In this document: in pieces, positions 32,012 through 42,489 of the stretch
Layout: every line of letters starts with the position of its first letter
How positions within the stretch are numbered: the stretch's first letter is position 1
Source of the DNA: Lantana camara
Taxonomy: Eukaryota; Streptophyta; Magnoliopsida; Lamiales; Verbenaceae
Assembly (NCBI GenBank): GCA_037501455.1
Contig: CM074856.1
Coordinates: 97,082,001-97,146,000, forward strand
Reading direction: 5' to 3'
Length of the DNA: 64,000 nucleotides
Made by a program: the position numbers and the translations under genes
The notes under the pieces: generated by a model
Told to the model about the DNA's origin: nothing
The model's input: only the letters and a program-made list of their open reading frames with translations
The model's database searches: none

Positions 32012-32030
32012 GGACCTGGGGACCAGGTCC
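32012..32030 (+). promoter_or_regulatory. hairpin before the polypurine tract (element D)
   Basis: GGACCTG-GGGAC-CAGGTCC is a 7-bp perfect stem, immediately followed by TCTTAAGGGGGAGAG, the polypurine tract, and the 3' LTR at 32049. Confidence 0.75.
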
Positions 32031-32033
32031 TCT

Positions 32034-32047
32034 TAAGGGGGAGAGAA
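32034..32047 (+). promoter_or_regulatory. polypurine tract of element D
   Basis: AAGGGGGAGAGAAT directly precedes the 3' LTR start TGTAACGCCCC at 32049. Confidence 0.75.
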
Positions 32048-32048
32048 T

Positions 32049-32463
32049 TGTAACGCCCCAATTTTTCTTGTTGTGCATTAAGTGACATTATATGAACGAT
32101 ATTCTTATATGTTTATGTGAAAATATATGTGATATTATTCTCAAATTATGAATTATTGCATAATTTGTATTTAAGTGATACGTTAATTAATTGTCGAACA
32201 TGACTTAATTAATTATATGACTTTACTTGATCTATTTCCATAATTTGAGGATTAAATTGCAAGAACCTTTCTTTGGATTTAATTGATCAAATTTCATGAG
32301 TTAGAACTTATTTGCATCACTTAAATTCTTGGAGGATTGTTGTGCAATTTCCTTCCTTCCTATCTCCCCCAATCACGATATAATATATACACACCTACAT
32401 ACATTTCCTCCTTCATTCTTTATACAAGAACAAAGCACAAACATCTCTTTCTCTCCTCCCTCC
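32049..32463 (+). mobile_element. 3' LTR of element D, first part
   Basis: The first 415 bp of the 3' LTR match 26841 onward closely. The LTR is broken at CCTCC (32459-32463), one copy of the target duplication of element C, and resumes at 45577. Confidence 0.9.
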
Positions 32464-35400
32464 TGTGACACCCCGCCTCTTCGGCATTCCAGGTACGGCG
32501 TCAAGGGTGAGTTTAATTCTGTAATTTACGTGAATTATGTGATTAGCATGCTTATATGTCGATGTGAGATTTATTTTAATACGTGTGCATTAGAATTCGT
32601 TAAATGTTCTTGGACTCAATCGTTCAATATTTGCCGAATTAGGGACCTAATTTTATTTAGGGTGTTTTAGCCTTGGTGGCTATTTTGAGCTCGGGATTCG
32701 AATTCGAATTCGAATTCTAACCTTGTCATTGAGTTCGTTTCGATGATTCGGATTCAATGAATTAACCTTTTATTTTCTAAAGCCATTTGACAGCCCAACC
32801 GTTTTAAAATCCGATCCGAGTGGACCGGATAACGTTCGACCCTGCCCGTTCGACCCTACCCGTGTCTTAGCTAAAAAGGGGCCAAACCCTTTCTCTTTTT
32901 TCCCACTTTCACGTGCAGAAACAAGGAGAAGAGAGAAGGAGAGGATTTCCCCCTTTGGCCATTCCAAGCTTTGGCTCGAGTTTGTTTCGTCCGATCATCC
33001 GATCGAAGTTCCAAGGTAAGCAATGTGATCCTTTCATTACGTACTCCATTTCTACCGATTGAATTCTTTTATTCTTGCTTGATTCCTTGGTTATGGTAGA
33101 TTGATGAATAGTGCCTAAACGTGATAACTTGCTCCCAACGTGTTTATTTGCGATTTAAATTGATGCTAATATGTTATATATGTGTATTTTGATGCATTTT
33201 GGTGTATTAATTGGTTGGAATAAGGTTAGGGGTAGTTTTGGACCTTGTCCCGTCGAACCCCTGCTTCCTTGCTGCTCTTTTTCAGAGAAGACGACCCAAC
33301 ACGGCCGTGTCGAACTCTAGTTCATTTCCAACACGGCCGTGTCAGGCTCTCGAGTTTGAATTTTTTTTAACCCGACACGGCCGTGTCAGTTTTCAGGCCA
33401 ATATTGACACAGCCGTGCTGACCTCGTTTGAACTCCGATTAGCCTGATTTTTGAACCCAAGGAAACCTCTTGAAGGTTAGAACATCCTCCAATTGGAATC
33501 ACCTCATTATCTTTTGTCATTTGTGAGATATAATCGTTTGAAATTCGTGTCGTTACTTCGCCGAAATTCTGCATTCTTCCAACTTCGAACCTACGCCATT
33601 TTCGCCTCGCTTTGAACCACAATCCGAGCCACCTACCATTTGAAACATATATGTGTCTAGTTTCATTCCCAAGAAACAAAACTTAATTCGCATTTCTCAA
33701 ACTCAAGTTTTGATCGTTTTCCTACATCTTGTTCGTTTCGGAAAACTTCCAACTTTTGCCCGTTTTGCTCGGAACCGTTTCTTATGCTTTTCTTCCGCTT
33801 TTCTTGCACCTTTTCACCTCCGAACCCAATCTTAACTTGTTTTATATTATGTTATGTGTATGTATTTGTTCTTATATGCATTTTATATCTCTTTAGTAAT
33901 GTGCTTTGTGATCATACATGAATAAGTGCCACCATTTGCCTTTCGTTTACATTTGTATGCATTGATAGCGCACTTGAACATGCTTTAATGTGTTTTAAGC
34001 ATATGATAAGCTATGAAATGCATTTCCTTGTATGAAATAAGTTTGAATATGAATTTTGTTTAGGTAGTTGAATCTCTTATGTGCCTATGCATACGCCGTG
34101 CGTCTATGTGGTTCTTCTTTGGGTCTAAGTCCTGCTTTTTGTCTTCAGTTTGTCCAGGTGCACCCGGGGTCGTGTTTCGTGAGCCGTTTTGATTCCGGGG
34201 TGGATCACTTGTGTTGTTCTTGGCTTCCTTTGGTATAAGGTGAGGTTAGGTATAGTTAAACCCTATAAAATGTGTTTGTTTTCTATGCATGCGAATTATA
34301 ACCTTAAGTATAAGTAAATATGTGCAAAATATGTAAGTTTACGAATTTGCTAAGACTTTGCAAGTACGATAAGCTATGTACGAGCCTAGGTACGCTTGTT
34401 ATGGTTTGTTTAAGTTGTAACGTTAACTATGATTCAAACCGTGTGCCTCTTATGAGCCGGGAGCTACGAGCTATGGATATCTTATGGATTTGACACGGAG
34501 AGGTATGAATAGCATAGTTGTTGCAAAGTAAGGTATGTTATGTTAATTTTGTTATGTAGCGGGTTAGGTTATGGTATGCTTCTTATGATTTGTTTGGTAT
34601 GATTGGACCCCGGAGTTGTGGGTAAGGGGGACCCGGGTCGGCCATGGGGTCGCCGGTTTATGACCCCGTGCACATCTCCACAGTTTGATAGGAATAACCC
34701 TGAACCCGTCAGGAGGTTTTGTAGGGGGATGGGAACCTGAGGGTTTGAGTGTTCACGCTCCCCTTGTCTGTATTGATGGTTTGGGTCGCGCAACCCTTCC
34801 ATCACCGGAGAAGGAGGTATGCATGATACGTTTGCTATGTTATGTTTTGATTTGTTATGTATGTTTAGTTTGAGGAGCCCAGGATGGGATTAGGTGCTCG
34901 TACCCGCCGAGTTATGTATGTATGCTTTAGTAAAGTTCGTGAAACGGGGATAGACTCTTAAATTAAAATAAAATATGAACCTTTTGAATATGTAAGCTAA
35001 GATATGATTTGATTCGATATGATTTGCTATGAATTAATGATCCGGTTTTATATGAAATCCTTTAAGCTTCGGTTTGCTTTGTTTCTTTTAGAATCCCTAT
35101 ATATATGTATCACGGGTTAAACTTTGGTATGCAAAAACTATCCCTGAGTTTACGCACTATGTGATTGTTATGTGTTTTGCTCTTATACATATAGCGTGTG
35201 TGGGTAGCCCCTCACTCAGTCTGTGTGACTGACCCCTCTCCCCTTTCGTTTTAGTTGCAGGTTCAGGTTGTGGAGTTCGAGCTAGGCGGTTTTGAGTCGG
35301 GTCTGTCGAGTCCGTGTCTGTCTGTTTGTTTCGTTAAGTGCTTAGCTCGTTATTGTGTAAGAAGTTATGTATACGTTTATGATATATTTTATGCAGGTTT

Positions 35401-35744
35401 GTATTGATTTGAATGTATGAATTACGGGACAGGTTAGGACAGGTTCGTGGATTTAGTTGAACCCGTTTGTATTTTGATTTATGCTATATTCGGGATTAGG
35501 GATCTATGTTAGTTGAACCCGTCAACTGTTGCTTTTAATTTAAGTTTATTTGTGTGATTGCTTCCGCATACGCTTTCGTTTTGTTGGTTGGTTTAATTTG
35601 CAGGGTCTACGTTCCGCCTAGCTTAGGTGCGTGTCTGTCTGTCACCCGTTTGTCTCTGCTCGGTTCATGTACTGGTTTCCCATCTCGTATGTGGATTGGG
35701 CTTAGGTGCGGGGGATGTGGTGAGCCACCGTGCGGGGTGCTACA
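32464..35744 (+). mobile_element. 5' LTR of element C
   Basis: Contains the donor CCAAG|GTAAGC at 33016, palindromes at 33298-33419, acceptor-like TTCAG/TCCAG at 34148 or 34157, the donor ATAAG|GTGAGG at 34240, the GC-rich block from 34607, the hairpin CAGTC-TGTGT-GACTG (35217-35231), the acceptor TTGCAG at 35260, and the arms GAGCTAGGCGG (35279-35289) and CCGCCTAGCTT (35614-35624). The order is the same as in LTRs A and D although the sequences have diverged widely. Confidence 0.9.
33298..33419. repeat. four palindromes in two 32-bp pairs (5' LTR C)
   Basis: Centres are 33304.5, 33336.5, 33380.5 and 33412.5, distances 32, 44 and 32 bp. The first three share the core ACACGGCCGTGT. The fourth (GACACAGCCGTGCT) has lost a CpG. 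Confidence 0.9.
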
Positions 35745-35752
35745 TCCTAAAG

Positions 35753-35772
35753 TGGTATCAGAGCATCAGGTT
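35753..35772 (+). promoter_or_regulatory. primer-binding site of element C
   Basis: TGGTATCAGAGCATCAGGTT begins 8 nt after the 5' LTR. Its first 12 bases are the classic initiator-tRNA-Met complement used by Tekay elements. Confidence 0.85.
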
Positions 35773-36102
35773 GCAAAACCTGAGCCCAGAGTAGTGTTGT
35801 GTCGGTCTAAGTCGAACAGCATAGGACAATGTGGCTATGTGCTTACATTTGCATTGTGATTTGCTATGATATGCGTTTGAATTCTTAATATTTTGTTAAC
35901 TTTACCTTTCGTGATGCATTGCATTTACCTAATTGCTCTTACTTGATTTAATTATGTGTCATTCTCACGTACTAACCAGCATGCATATATCTATGTCGTA
36001 GTTGTGAGATTTTCAAGAGGCCGCCTCAACGACAAGATTTCGGTTCATCATCACATCAACATCCTTATCATCGAGAATAAACAATGACCGAAATTGCCAC
36101 CT

Positions 36103-37092
36103 ATGAATCGGATGGCAACATTATATCGAGACTTCAGAACATTCAACCCTCCCCAATTTAGAGAAGGCAATGATATCAGGGCGGAAGAGTGGCTCTCCGA
36201 GATTGAAAGTATATTCGAGGTATGGCCGTGCGGCTCACAAGATAAGGCTCGCCTTGCCTTACTACTTTTGCAAGGTCAAGCAAGACAGTGGTGGAAAAGA
36301 GTTGCTCCACAATTAGAAGCAACGAACGAAGGATTGACATGGGATACCTTCGTTCAAGAGTTTAGAAAAAGGTACTCACCGGCTATTTTACGAGATCGAA
36401 GATTTGAGGAGTTTCGTACTCTAAAACAAGGAGGCAAAATGGTCATGGAGTACATTAAAGAATTTGAGAGGTTAGGCACCTACGTACCTCATATCATGAA
36501 CAATGAAGAGATGAAGACTTGGTATTTCATGGAAGGACTACGAGATGAGTTCAAGGAGGCCTTAATTGCCGAGGATATGAGTACTTGGGACAAGGCTACC
36601 ATGAAAGTTTTAAGGGTTGAAAATCGGAGAATAACAAGAGGCAAGGAAGAAGAGGAGTTTAGACCGAGACATGAATTAGGATTTTGCTCGAACCTACAAA
36701 TTGAAGAAAGATTCCAACCTCCCGGTATCCAAGCTAAGAAGAAAAGGATTCGAGGAAAGAAACATAAAACCGGGGATCCTTCGAGACCAAGGAAAGAATC
36801 TCAACCGTGTGCTTACTGTGGAGGAACTAATCATGCCTACAACTCGTGTTGGGATAGACTGAAGAAGTGCTATGCGTGCGGATCAAAGAAACATATAGTT
36901 GCCGAATGTGATCAATCCAAGGCTAACAAGCAATGGAAGCGAGAACAGAGGCTTCAATTTGGAAACCAACATGAATCCAAGGATGGAGGTATTTGCATTC
37001 ATAGCACATGCATTCACGACATTTTAGGTTCTGCAACTATTTATTTATTGTGTTATAATTGCCATTATAATATTTTTTTTTTATGTGTTTGA
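36103..37092 (+). CDS. gag: Tekay-type gag protein with two zinc knuckles
   Basis: A 329-codon frame starts at the ATG at 36103. Residues about 8-200 form the chromovirus capsid region: FNPPQFREG near the start, AEEWLSEIE, RLALLLLQGQARQWWKR and FRKRYSP, all typical of Tekay/Del gag. Residues about 188-233 are basic. Two CCHC knuckles follow, CAYCGGTNHAYNSC (about 236-249) and CYACGSKKHIVAEC (about 256-269), the same double arrangement as in element E. Gag packages the RNA genome into particles. From about residue 297 the frame runs into hydrophobic, non-gag sequence, so the natural C-terminus and all of pol have been lost or replaced. The upstream ATG at 36084 is in another frame. Confidence 0.85.
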   Translation: MNRMATLYRDFRTFNPPQFREGNDIRAEEWLSEIESIFEVWPCGSQDKARLALLLLQGQARQWWKRVAPQLEATNEGLTWDTFVQEFRKRYSPAILRDRRFEEFRTLKQGGKMVMEYIKEFERLGTYVPHIMNNEEMKTWYFMEGLRDEFKEALIAEDMSTWDKATMKVLRVENRRITRGKEEEEFRPRHELGFCSNLQIEERFQPPGIQAKKKRIRGKKHKTGDPSRPRKESQPCAYCGGTNHAYNSCWDRLKKCYACGSKKHIVAECDQSKANKQWKREQRLQFGNQHESKDGGICIHSTCIHDILGSATIYLLCYNCHYNIFFLCV

Positions 37093-38635
37093 GTGGTAAT
37101 TATGTGATGCACCCCATTTACAAGTTAACCCGGCATGCATATTTAGTGTTTGCTTGATAGGATGTCGCTCATTTCATGTCTCCGAGTTTTGTATTCAATG
37201 AAGTTGGAAGGGATGGTTAGAGTAAGGGTTGGGGTAAGGACCTCTATCGAGATCGGATTGAAGATGGTAGGATGACGTGAAGAAGATATTGAACAAGGTT
37301 GGTTTGGGAGGCTTACAAACGGGGATTGAAGATTCAAGAAAAATTAATTTTCTTGAGGAGGTACTATGATGAAAGTGCCGAAAAGAGAAGTAATTAATCC
37401 ATGAACAAAATTGTGAAGAACTCTACTAATGGGCACAAAATTGGGTTAACCAAAATCTCGGGGCATGGAGATTGACTCATTTTTCAGGCGCGCCCTTGGA
37501 GAAGAGTTTCGAGGAGAATTAATAGGAGACTTTTGTTGGGCTTTTGGGGGGACTTCAATGGATTGAGGTAAAATCCTGAATGAAGTCGTAGGCTAAAGGC
37601 GAGATGACAAGAAGTAAAATTTGGCAATGAAGAAGGGTACTTGGGCGAGAAGGAATTAGGGAATGTGTCGGTGTTTAAGTTGGGGGAACTTCGAGATTTC
37701 CTAACAACAAGGATAACGCAAGAAGATGTCCTCGGGTTAAAGGAAAAGTTTGATGAGAATTACTAAGAGGCTTTGGATGTAATTCTCTTATTTTCCAGGA
37801 AAAAAATGGTGCTAAATATGAGAATCGACAAGGTACTTTGGAGAACCTTAACGAAGAGGTTTATGATTACAGGACAATACCTCTTCTTTAGGATTTCTAC
37901 GAGTAAGTCTTCGATTGAAAGAATCCGGAGTAAGACCGTTGGTGATGAATTAGAGCTCGAGGGATGTATTTCTTGGAACCAATAATAAGACCAAGAGAAC
38001 ATTTAAGAGTGCAAGATTGGGTTAGAGAAAATTCTGAGGATAGGCAACAATTACGGGATGAAGACCGGAATGATGTTTGTCGCACGAGATGCATTGGGAA
38101 TTTGAAGGTATGGTTGTGGGCTAAAAGATTTCAGCTTTGAGCATATCATCATAAGATCGAAATTTTCCCACATCGGTGAACGGTACACTTAAACATGCAT
38201 ATCACGTACATCATGCATTTTAGTTTTGTTTTATGTTTTGAGTGCTCGAGAGTGGTGTCTTGGTAAGATGAGGGTCGAGCTTTGCAACGAGATCAAAAAC
38301 CCCTCGACGATTTTGGTGGTATATGAAGAAGGTTCGGATGTTAGACACTTTGGACCTTAGATCGTGGACAAGAAGAGATTCGGTTTGAGCTTGGTTGTGG
38401 AGTGGTGTGGACGAGCTTAAGAGTTGACTCAAATGACTCAAACGGTGAGAGCTGAATCTATTTTAGACCCTCATAATTGTGCGAGTCGAACGAGCAATTC
38501 AAATGACTGGATCGATTTAGATATTCAAACCCCTTGTGCTTGAAGACCTTTCTCGAGCTAACCCTCGTCGGGACGTCATGAACCTCGAACTTGGGTGAAT
38601 ACGGAAAGTTGTTCGAGCTTCAAACTCGAGCAGGT

Positions 38636-38654
38636 GAACCTGGGGACCAGGTTC
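38636..38654 (+). promoter_or_regulatory. hairpin before the polypurine tract (element C)
   Basis: GAACCTG-GGGAC-CAGGTTC is a 7-bp stem. The second pair is A-T where elements A and D have G-C, and both arms have changed together. Confidence 0.75.
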
Positions 38655-38657
38655 TCT

Positions 38658-38670
38658 TAAGGGGGGGAGT
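38658..38670 (+). promoter_or_regulatory. polypurine tract of element C
   Basis: TAAGGGGGGGAGT ends one base before the 3' LTR start TGTGACACC at 38672. Confidence 0.8.
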
Positions 38671-38671
38671 T

Positions 38672-38860
38672 TGTGACACCCCGCCTCTTCGGCATTCCAG
38701 GTACGGCGTCACGGCTGAGTTTAATTCTGTAATTTACGTGAATTATGTGATTAGCATGCTTATATGTCGATGTGAGATTTATTTTAGTACGTGTGCATTA
38801 GAATTCGTTAAATGTTCTTGGACTCAATCGTTCAATATTTGCCGAATTAGGGACCTAATT
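38672..38860 (+). mobile_element. 3' LTR of element C, first part
   Basis: Matches 32464 onward. It is interrupted at TAATT (38856-38860), the target duplication of solo LTR B2. Confidence 0.9.
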
Positions 38861-41800
38861 TGTAGCACCCGAGCGTGAGGTACCACATCCCCCGCACCGA
38901 GACCCGACCCGTATATGAAATGGAAGTCCATACACGGGCTAAATCCACGGTGAACGGGGACCTAACACACACGCTATGCTAGGCGGGACTAACCCTTGAA
39001 CCATTCAACTCCAGACAATGTAAAATCAGAGTTAAAGTAAATGCGGAAGCAAGAACGACATATAATATATATACCATGAGCCACCAAGCTCCAAAAATAG
39101 ATATACAAAAGTATTTAAGTATTCAAGGCCACACGGCCTACAGAATTATAACGCTCCACATCAATATCATATACAAAATGGCAATAAGAGTATGAGACTG
39201 AAATGAAGTGCTAAACAACAATGCAAAAACCTAGACGTCTTGTATTCCCGCCTAGCACTCCTATGCCTGCACAAAACAACTGAAAACAAACCGGGTTCAG
39301 TCTAAAAGAGACTGGTGGGTATAAAAACGGAGCATAAGATATAATATCGCATAAATTAAACACATACATGCAAGCCCTAATCCCGTGTGAAGTTTGATAA
39401 GAATTTACCAAGTGGTTAAAACAACAGAAAGGCATCAATGGGATTACGACGTTCATTTTCATTCATAATTGTTCATAAGGGTTTATGGCCCGGTGAGTGG
39501 GCGTGCACAATCTCCAACCTACTCCTCGTGTAATCATAATAAATTATTCAATCATTCATTATCATACATAAATCCTTTGTGCTCATAAATACATGATCAT
39601 AATCATTCATATACTCCTTCTTCCTCCGGGTGGTGGACGGGCTTGCAAGACCCGGCCGCCGGTTCATACATAGGCCAATGGGGGTACATGAATCCCTCAA
39701 GGGCACTCAACTCCCATTCCTCGCTAAACCTCCTAGCGAGGGCCGGTATCGCCTTAGTTTGGTTGGGACTAGTATATGGGATCCCCGTCAGCCCTTGCTT
39801 CCTCGGTTAGCCACATATACTAAGTCTCGGGGCCCGTGCAATCATAAATCATAAATGTGTCTCGCCAAACATAAGGTAGGGTTTCATAAATAAAAAGGGG
39901 TCATACGTTTGAAATCATTTACCCAAAATGACTCGATTTATATAAAACCTTTCACATAAGGGATATATCGGGTTGTTTTAACTAGTAGAAGAAAAACCCA
40001 CCTTTTATAAACAAAAGATCGACACAAGCGTCTCAATGCTCGCCTACGTCTCCGATCAAACCCGAATCTGTGCAAAAGAAAAGGTATGAGACTCAATGAC
40101 CACATATGACGCTCGGCAATGAAGTGAATATGACATGAATGCATAAAAGATCATGTTATATCATAAAAATGTTCATGTGCACTATTAAGGAATTTAAAAC
40201 ATATAATCAAACCATTCGTTCATATATTTAATTCAAATTCATAAATTTGTAATTCATATTAATTTAATCTAAAATTCCATTTAATAATCATAGCAAGTAA
40301 TATTCATATTTATAACTATAATAAAATAAACAACAAGTTCAATCAATAATCGGTAATTTAAATTCGCGAAATAGAAATCAATTAATTCTAAAATTGAATT
40401 AAATCAAATAATATTTAAAATATATAATAAATATAATATATACTAATTATATATTTATACATATATATATATAATCCTACGTATATACATATATATATAT
40501 ATATCACACGTATATACATATAAATGTAAATATACATCTCATGCATGTATAATCTAATTTAATATGTGTTACCTATATATATACATGTATAATTACACAC
40601 ACTCATGCACTCAACCCCTACATGCACACACACACACGCACACATGCATGCACAAACAACACACCCCATTTCCATGCATATACATATACACACACGCACA
40701 CACTTTGAACCCAAAAGAACAGCAGTAGCAGCAGTTTAAGCTTGAAGAACAGACACACACACACTCTTAGCACACCAAGAAGGAACAACAACAACAACAG
40801 CTACACAACCACACACACCTCTGCACAGAAGAGTAGCAACAGAAAAGAAAAGGAAAAGAATGAAGAAGAACAGACGCAGTAGCAGCAGAATTTCTGGCAG
40901 AAAACAGGGGTCGCGGCCGCGACCCATTTCCTTCGTGAAATGGTAGCGGCCACTACCTATATTTTTTGGAATTTTGAGCAATATTCAGAATACGTGAACA
41001 ACCTACTGTTCAGTCGCGGGCGCGACTGAAATTAAGGGAAAGAAGGTCGCGGGCGCGACCTGCGCGAATCTGCCCTGACGCCGAACTGGATAGGAAAAAA
41101 CAGAGCACAAAACAACCTATCCAATCCCACAAGATCATTTAAGGCTAGGCATCAAATATGCATCAGAAATACTCCAAAACAACATTCAAATCATCTCCAA
41201 GAAGGCTCATATGTGAGGTGAAGGCAAAGATGTTCATTTCAAGCTATAACCTCAAGGGTTCATTAATGGTAGCTCATGAATGCTTCAACTACCAGCTAGT
41301 ACAACACCATAAATGTAGAGAGGAGATCAAAACAATCATTCTCATGCTTGGAATCAATCAAAAAGCTCATGAATTGGAAGAGATCAATCAATTGCCCAAA
41401 ACCTAAATATAATTTCAATCTGTCAAAAACTCATGAAACCTTGCTCAAATTTAGGGATGAATGAAAGAAAATGACTCATATTGAATGCACATAACATATC
41501 CAAGCTTACCTTGTGGATTAATGGAGGTTTGGAAGAGATTTGAGCTTGAATCTCCAAGGATTGGCTTGAGCTACGAGATTTCTGGAAAACAGAGGATGTT
41601 TGGCCAATTTTCTCTAAGTGAGAAAGGTTATCTCGGTTTAGGGGGTTAAAGGCTGAATAAAGGGTTGAGTTAGGGTTCCAAAAACTTAAACCATGGTTAA
41701 TTTGGTCAACAAATGAATAAGTTATGATTTATTTGGTAAAAGGTGGCAGGTTGAGTTCCGTTGCATGTTTCGGTTAAATTTCGGAGGTTCGAATGATTCT

Positions 41801-42484
41801 GGAAAATATGTGGCTAAGTTTACTAAACTCGAATTTTCGTTGCAAGTTCAACGAAGTTGACGAAACTCGAATCCGAGTTTCCTAGCTCAAGATATTAAAT
41901 TCGGAACCAAGGGTACGCTAAGTGCTCGTTAGCCCCCGTTTTGGTTCTTCGATTCAAATTAAATTCGTGAGCAAATCAAATAAATCCGAAAACTTAAACT
42001 GAGCATATAGGCATGTTCATAACACATATATTTACGACATATTACAATTGCACGACGTTTCGATATCATTTCATATAAGAACAATGCACAAAATGAACAA
42101 CATGCCTAATTTCATGCAATGTCATGCATAAACTATAAATGCCATGCATAAAATTTAAATAAAAAGAATTAATTCTCATATTAAATAAATTAAATTAATA
42201 TTAATGTAATTAATTAATTAAAACATGATTAATTTACATAATACGTAATTAGCATAATCATTAAATTAATAATAAACTAAATAAACATATATATGTATTT
42301 ATATATATATACTAATATTACGGAATATATTAAAATAATAATAATAATTAAAATAAAATATAATAAAATAAAATAATAACAATTTATAATAAAATTAAAT
42401 ATAAAACACGTGAAAACAATTAATTTACGCAAATTGGTAAACACATACGTCGTACCTTTACGTCTGAAAAGTCGGGGCGTTACA
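38861..42484 (-). mobile_element. solo LTR B2 (Tekay type), minus strand
   Basis: A single 3,624-bp LTR beginning (plus reading) TGTAGCACCCGAG and ending GGGGCGTTACA, flanked by the exact duplication TAATT (38856-38860 and 42485-42489). No internal region or second LTR is present, so it arose by LTR-LTR recombination. It contains the arms GCTAGGCGGGA (38978-38988) and TCCCGCCTAGC (39246-39256), the hairpin CAGTCTAAAAGAGACTG (39298-39314), long AT-rich stretches (40200-40560 and 42130-42420), CA-rich stretches near 40640-40760 and palindromes at 40908-41061. Short frames (for example near 41158-41406) are not supported as genes. Confidence 0.9.
40908..41061. repeat. four palindromes in two 33-bp pairs (LTR B2)
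   Basis: GGGTCGCGGCCGCGACCC (40908-40925), GGTAGCGGCCACTACC (40942-40957), CAGTCGCGGGCGCGACTG (41011-41028) and AGGTCGCGGGCGCGACCT (41044-41061) are centred 33, 70 and 33 bp apart. These are the longest near-perfect palindromes besides those of LTR E. Confidence 0.92.
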
Positions 42485-42489
42485 TAATT

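Larger units (their letters stand above)
28786..32048 (+). mobile_element. non-coding internal region of element D
   Basis: About 3.26 kb with no primer-binding site and no gag or pol. It is A/G-rich with short frames only. Phrases such as GGTGAACGGTACACTTAA (near 31650) recur in the internal region of element C (near 38175), so the two share ancestry. It ends with five tandem hairpin repeats (31849-31985), the hairpin GGACCTGGGGACCAGGTCC and a polypurine tract. Confidence 0.75.
37093..38671 (+). mobile_element. non-coding remainder of the element C internal region
   Basis: No protease, reverse transcriptase or integrase can be seen. The phrase GGTGAACGGTACACTTAA near 38175 is shared with element D, so this part has the character of a LARD internal region rather than a simple pol deletion. 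It ends with the hairpin at 38636-38654 and the polypurine tract at 38658-38670. Confidence 0.7.

Noticed and set aside
35753..35772. tRNA-like sequence TGGTATCAGAGC
   Set aside because: It is the complement of a tRNA 3' end, placed directly after an LTR, so it is a primer-binding site and not a tRNA gene. No cloverleaf can be formed around it.
41158..41406. An 82-codon frame in solo LTR B2
   Set aside because: It has no domain, lies inside an LTR, and is not kept in the related solo LTR B1.
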